In this document: piece after piece, positions 62,401 to 64,000 of the stretch
Layout of the letters: the number at the start of each line of letters is the position of its first letter
How positions within the stretch are numbered: the first letter of the stretch is position 1
Assembly (NCBI GenBank): GCA_013399115.1
Contig: VXAA01006529.1
Location: 47,518-111,517, forward strand
Length of the DNA stretch: 64,000 bases
From: Anseranas semipalmata
Taxonomy: Eukaryota; Chordata; Aves; Anseriformes; Anseranatidae
Direction: 5' to 3'
The notes under the pieces: model-generated
Told to the model about the DNA's origin: nothing
What the model saw: the letters and a program-made list of their open reading frames with translations, nothing else
Database searches by the model: none
Made by a program: the position numbers and the translations under genes

Positions 62401-63040
62401 ATTTAGGTTTATTTTGAGGATCAGGGAGCCAGGAACTCCTAAACTCTGACTGTGAATCACTGGCAAGTTATCACCAAATCATTCAGTTCTTCCAACAGCT
62501 CAGTCTGTACAATGCTAATATAGTAAGCAGCATAAATTACTACCTAATTAATTTTATTTAAGGAGGATTATTCATCTGGCTGACAAACATTATTTTCTTT
62601 GTTGGAAGACATTCTGCGTGGCAAAAGCAAAAGGGCTCCTTCATTTGCCTCTACTACCTACATAAGTGATGTTGGCTGTTCTTCTCCCAGCCTGTTAAGT
62701 AAATTTTGTGGCAGCCAAACACAGAGTCCAAAACGCTGTGACAAACAGACTCAAGAACGTTAGAAATTCAGTCAGACAGCCAGGCAAGCACAAGGGAAAG
62801 GAGCGGCCAATCAGCTTTTCAAGTTTGTTCCAATTTTGGTAAAAGAGAAGGGATTGCACAGGTATAAGAGGGCAATGAAAATAAAAAGGCATGAACAGCA
62901 TGAACAAGACTGTGGCTTTTAAAAAGATTTCACTCTACCTCTTTATTAGTGGAGGGCTCTGCTGTACTGCAGACATCCTGGTGATGTTGCCTACTTGACG
63001 ACTCAGCACCCCGAGGTGAAGAGGAATCTGGAGATGGAGA
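38373..63040 (-). CDS. APBA1: APBA1 (X11-alpha/Mint1) neuronal adaptor, 5' partial, 11 coding exons
   Basis: In transcript order the coding exons are 63040-62939, 59498-59459, 55529-55384, 50219-50187, 49044-48958, 48358-48173, 44680-44501, 43668-43456, 39688-39569, 38947-38807 and 38444-38373: 1320 nt, 439 residues plus stop, in one frame. A Ser-rich linker comes first. The PTB domain follows (about residues 59-245, with [14 protein letters not shown]), then PDZ1 (258-344, [14 protein letters not shown]), PDZ2 (349-424, [20 protein letters not shown]) and the C-terminus EQPVYI. From family knowledge, the PTB domain binds the APP YENPTY tail, the missing N-terminal half binds Munc18-1 and CASK, and the C-terminal tail folds back on PDZ1 to auto-inhibit it. 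The large N-terminal exon is beyond the right edge. APBA2 is excluded by near-identity to the APBA1 sequence I know and by the ENTREP1 neighbour. Confidence 0.96.
38807..38947 (-). CDS. APBA1: APBA1 exon, PDZ2
   Basis: A 141-bp exon, phase 0, acceptor TTTCCCTTCCAG, donor GTAAGA. It encodes [47 protein letters not shown]. Confidence 0.97.
39569..39688 (-). CDS. APBA1: APBA1 exon joining PDZ1 and PDZ2
   Basis: A 120-bp exon, phase 0, with an acceptor preceded by a T run of about 18 and TGCAG, donor GTAAGT. It encodes [20 protein letters not shown], then [20 protein letters not shown]. The short PDZ1-PDZ2 spacing is kept, consistent with the tandem supramodule of Mint proteins. Confidence 0.96.
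39689..43455 (-). other. APBA1 intron, 3.8 kb
   Basis: An intron between PDZ1 and the PDZ1/PDZ2 joining exon, phase 0. It contains the degenerate CR1 piece at 40225-40385. No further exon is seen. Confidence 0.85.
40225..40385 (+). mobile_element. CR1 3'-region fragment, old
   Basis: A degenerate match to the CR1 segment just before the 3' end: TTTATTGTGAGGGTGGTGAA, then CAGGTTGCCCAGAGAGGTTT, and CAGCAGGCACAACCCTAAGC. The octamer tail is not seen. It lies in an APBA1 intron, antisense to the gene. Confidence 0.65.
43456..43668 (-). CDS. APBA1: APBA1 exon, PDZ1
   Basis: A 213-bp exon, phase 0, acceptor GTATCATAAG-side tract ending GATACAG, donor GTACGG. It encodes [40 protein letters not shown] and [20 protein letters not shown]. 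The carboxylate-binding loop is the X11-type GWGS rather than GLGF. Confidence 0.96.
44501..44680 (-). CDS. APBA1: APBA1 exon, C-terminal PTB helix
   Basis: A 180-bp exon, phase 0, acceptor ACTGCTGCAG, donor GTATGT. It starts [20 protein letters not shown], the long C-terminal helix of the PTB fold, and continues [40 protein letters not shown], the linker to PDZ1 with the Tyr that is implicated in PTB auto-inhibition in this family. Confidence 0.96.
44681..48172 (-). other. APBA1 intron, 3.5 kb
   Basis: An intron inside the PTB coding region, phase 0. It has a short (GT)n at about 47548-47560 and no recognised element or exon. Confidence 0.85.
48173..48358 (-). CDS. APBA1: APBA1 PTB-domain core exon
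   Basis: A 186-bp exon, phase 0, acceptor TATTCCACAG, donor GTAAGG. It encodes [20 protein letters not shown], then [20 protein letters not shown] and [15 protein letters not shown]. It contains the core beta strands that bind the APP peptide. Confidence 0.96.
48958..49044 (-). CDS. APBA1: APBA1 PTB-domain exon
   Basis: An 87-bp exon, phase 0, acceptor ATTTATTTGCAG, donor GTATAG. It encodes [29 protein letters not shown], a loop followed by a PTB beta strand. Confidence 0.95.
49045..50186 (-). other. APBA1 intron downstream of the microexon, 1.1 kb
   Basis: It starts with the weak donor GTGCAG and carries a near-continuous U-rich tract (seen as poly-A on the plus strand) about 60-110 nt into the intron. 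Confidence 0.85.
50074..50126 (+). repeat. Poly-A tract (poly-U in the APBA1 transcript)
   Basis: About 50 nt, almost all A with isolated C, T and G. It lies 60 nt downstream of the microexon donor on the transcribed strand. Confidence 0.9.
50187..50219 (-). CDS. APBA1: APBA1 33-bp microexon in the PTB domain
   Basis: An exon of only 33 bp encoding [11 protein letters not shown] in phase 0, acceptor CATGCTAAGCAG, donor GTGCAG. It is in frame, so skipping leaves a complete PTB reading frame. The same 11 residues are reported as the alternatively spliced segment of human APBA1. The 5' splice site is weak and the acceptor has a purine-interrupted tract, as expected for a regulated exon. A possible branch site CTCTAAC lies about 40 nt upstream. 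Confidence 0.92.
50220..55383 (-). other. APBA1 intron upstream of the microexon, 5.2 kb
   Basis: An AT-rich intron in phase 0 that contains the 78-nt pyrimidine/purine tract at 50363-50440. I see no exon and no recognised mobile element. Confidence 0.85.
50363..50440 (+). repeat. Uninterrupted 78-nt pyrimidine tract, (CTTT)n-like
   Basis: Every base from 50363 to 50440 is C or T, mostly CTTT and CTCTTT units. In the APBA1 pre-mRNA it is a GA-rich purine tract starting about 144 nt upstream of the microexon. Confidence 0.93.
55384..55529 (-). CDS. APBA1: APBA1 exon, start of PTB domain
   Basis: A 146-bp exon, acceptor GTGTTACAG, donor GTGAGG. It encodes [20 protein letters not shown], then [20 protein letters not shown] and QEAVSRIK. 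The YLGSTQL strand is the first strand of the PTB fold. Confidence 0.95.
57376..58300 (+). mobile_element. CR1 LINE 3' fragment, frame still open
   Basis: A 5'-truncated CR1 in an APBA1 intron, antisense to the gene. It starts in the reverse-transcriptase region ([15 protein letters not shown]), stays open to a stop at 58201-58203, and then has a 3' UTR ending in CTTCCAACCTGAACAATTCT and three ATTCTGTG-type repeats. It is shorter than the 30.3-32.2 kb copy and from a related but distinct subfamily. Confidence 0.93.
57377..58203 (+). CDS. CR1 ORF2 C-terminal fragment
   Basis: The open frame holds the catalytic FADD, then [76 protein letters not shown] and ends [12 protein letters not shown]. 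It lacks the first half of the reverse transcriptase and the endonuclease, so it cannot be active. The first in-frame ATG is at 57505, but the frame is open from the 5' truncation point. Confidence 0.9.
59459..59498 (-). CDS. APBA1: APBA1 40-bp exon
   Basis: A small exon encoding [13 protein letters not shown] plus one base, acceptor TAATTACAG, donor GTAAGA. Its last base joins the next exon to give Val and the continuous reading [16 protein letters not shown], matching the known APBA1 sequence ahead of the PTB domain. Confidence 0.88.
59499..62938 (-). other. APBA1 intron, 3.4 kb
   Basis: An AT-rich intron in phase 0. A perfect 8-bp inverted repeat with a 3-nt loop lies at about 62305-62323. 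No exon is seen. Confidence 0.75.
62939..63040 (-). CDS. APBA1: APBA1 exon, Ser-rich linker before the PTB domain
   Basis: A 102-bp exon in phase 0, acceptor CATGTCTAG, donor GTAGAG (non-consensus at +4 to +6). It encodes [20 protein letters not shown] and ends EPSTNKE. The sequence is low-complexity and less conserved, so this is the least certain APBA1 exon, but its phase fits the next one. Confidence 0.72.
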
Positions 63041-64000
63041 CTAGACATGGCAAGGAAATAAAATTAAATAATAATCTGAGTGACCAATGTAGAAATTCTT
63101 CTTTCACATTTTCCTCTAACTTGGCAGAGGAAATAAGAGATGAGAGTGAAAGAAAAAAAAAAANGGAAAAAACAGGACAAACACTTTTTGAAACGTTGTA
63201 ACCCTTGGTTTTATCACAATGATCAGATGTAACTCAGCATCTCATTGGACTTGGCCTGAACAGACAAATCTTTTAAAAAAATTGTGTATGTATGAAATGA
63301 AACAGGTGGAAAACTTAAAAGATCTGTACTCAGTGGCAAGCAAGACTGAGCCAAAAAGTGTGTCATAACAACACATTTTTGTGGGGCAAATGGAGGATTG
63401 GGCCAACTGTTTCCAATTACTGTAAGCATTCAACGAAGCTGCAGCTACAGGACTTTCAGTTGCATGAGCACATGCCTACTGCTTTCAGGCAAACACTTCT
63501 GTGAGTTTACTGAAAGCAACACAGGCCCACGTCCTAGAATTCTGACATTCTAGGAAAGCAAAGATAAAGTCTTTAAGAAGAAGTAAGCTGTGATGGCAGA
63601 CAGGTGAATTGACCATGACCAGAAAACAGATTCTGCTAAAGGTTACTTATTCTAAACTGTCAAACTTGGAAGATGGAAGAAATGACTGTGATTTCCTCTA
63701 TAAGCACATAGGCTCTCCGGTATGATTAACTTGAAGTGGTAAACTCATCTCATCTAAGCAGAGGTAGGCTGCAGTGGTTGTCCATAAGTGTTATTCCATC
63801 ATCTATAAAAACACCTTTTATAAATTGTACAGAATAATATTAACGTGTTCAAGGACTTCTCAATGTATTCAAAGGCTATCTAGTACCAGTGTAATCAAGG
63901 ACTATGATTCCTCAACCTAGATACAGTACTAACTTTGAAAATATTTCACAGTTCTTGCTATGATCTTAATATTGTACATGCTCTCTAGATCAAATTTCCT
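63041..64000 (-). other. APBA1 intron, running off the right edge
   Basis: Sequence upstream of the 63040 acceptor. The large N-terminal coding exon of APBA1 is not found here. A single N follows a poly-A run at 63164. Confidence 0.7.

Noticed and set aside
1..64000. CRISPR arrays, operons, prophage or other bacterial systems
   Set aside because: No spaced direct repeats and no dense same-strand genes are present. Introns, LINEs and vertebrate genes show a eukaryotic nuclear locus.
1..64000. tRNA, rRNA or known microRNA genes
   Set aside because: I found no cloverleaf with A and B boxes, no rRNA core sequence, and no long hairpin I could support by eye. A covariance-model scan would be needed to exclude small RNAs.

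Overview
The window looks like an ordinary piece of a bird nuclear genome, with long introns, AT-rich non-coding DNA and no prokaryotic architecture. Three things point to a bird: several CR1 LINE fragments of different ages with the 3' octamer tail typical of avian CR1 (ATTCTGTG/ATTCTATG); a decayed solo LTR of an endogenous-retrovirus type I recognise from bird genomes; and the gene pair ENTREP1 (FAM189A2) and APBA1, which lie next to each other tail to tail in the human 9q21 block whose bird counterpart is on the Z chromosome. The Z assignment is inference from synteny. The species cannot be named from this sequence. Two single N bases, at a poly-C and a poly-A run, mark assembly uncertainty.

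Layout. 1-460 is a CpG-rich edge, perhaps the tail of the ENTREP1 promoter/first-exon region. 2094-27479 (+ strand) holds ten coding exons of ENTREP1, from an internal transmembrane exon to the stop codon. The first coding exon is not in the window. Its introns carry old CR1 pieces (8.26-9.25, 11.41-11.75 and 24.1-24.18 kb) and the ERV solo LTR (21.95-22.30 kb). The intergenic interval, about 27.5-38.4 kb including both 3' UTRs, contains a 1.86-kb CR1 copy on the minus strand whose 580-codon ORF is still open. 38373-63040 (- strand) holds eleven coding exons of APBA1 (X11-alpha/Mint1): the end of the N-terminal region, the whole PTB domain including a 33-bp microexon, both PDZ domains and the C-terminal PVYI. 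The large N-terminal exon lies beyond 64000. A second CR1 with an open frame sits in an APBA1 intron (57.4-58.3 kb), antisense to the gene.

Exon borders were set by hand. Every exon used has an AG acceptor and a GT donor, and reading frame and phase carry through all junctions: 1392 nt for ENTREP1 and 1320 nt for APBA1, each divisible by three and ending in a stop.

The two genes have unrelated roles. ENTREP1 is a four-pass endosomal protein with PPxY motifs that recruit a NEDD4-family ubiquitin ligase. APBA1 is a neuronal adaptor linking APP, Munc18, CASK and presynaptic membranes. I found no undescribed biological system. The most informative points are the APBA1 microexon and its unusual flanking tracts, and the young CR1 ORF between the two genes.
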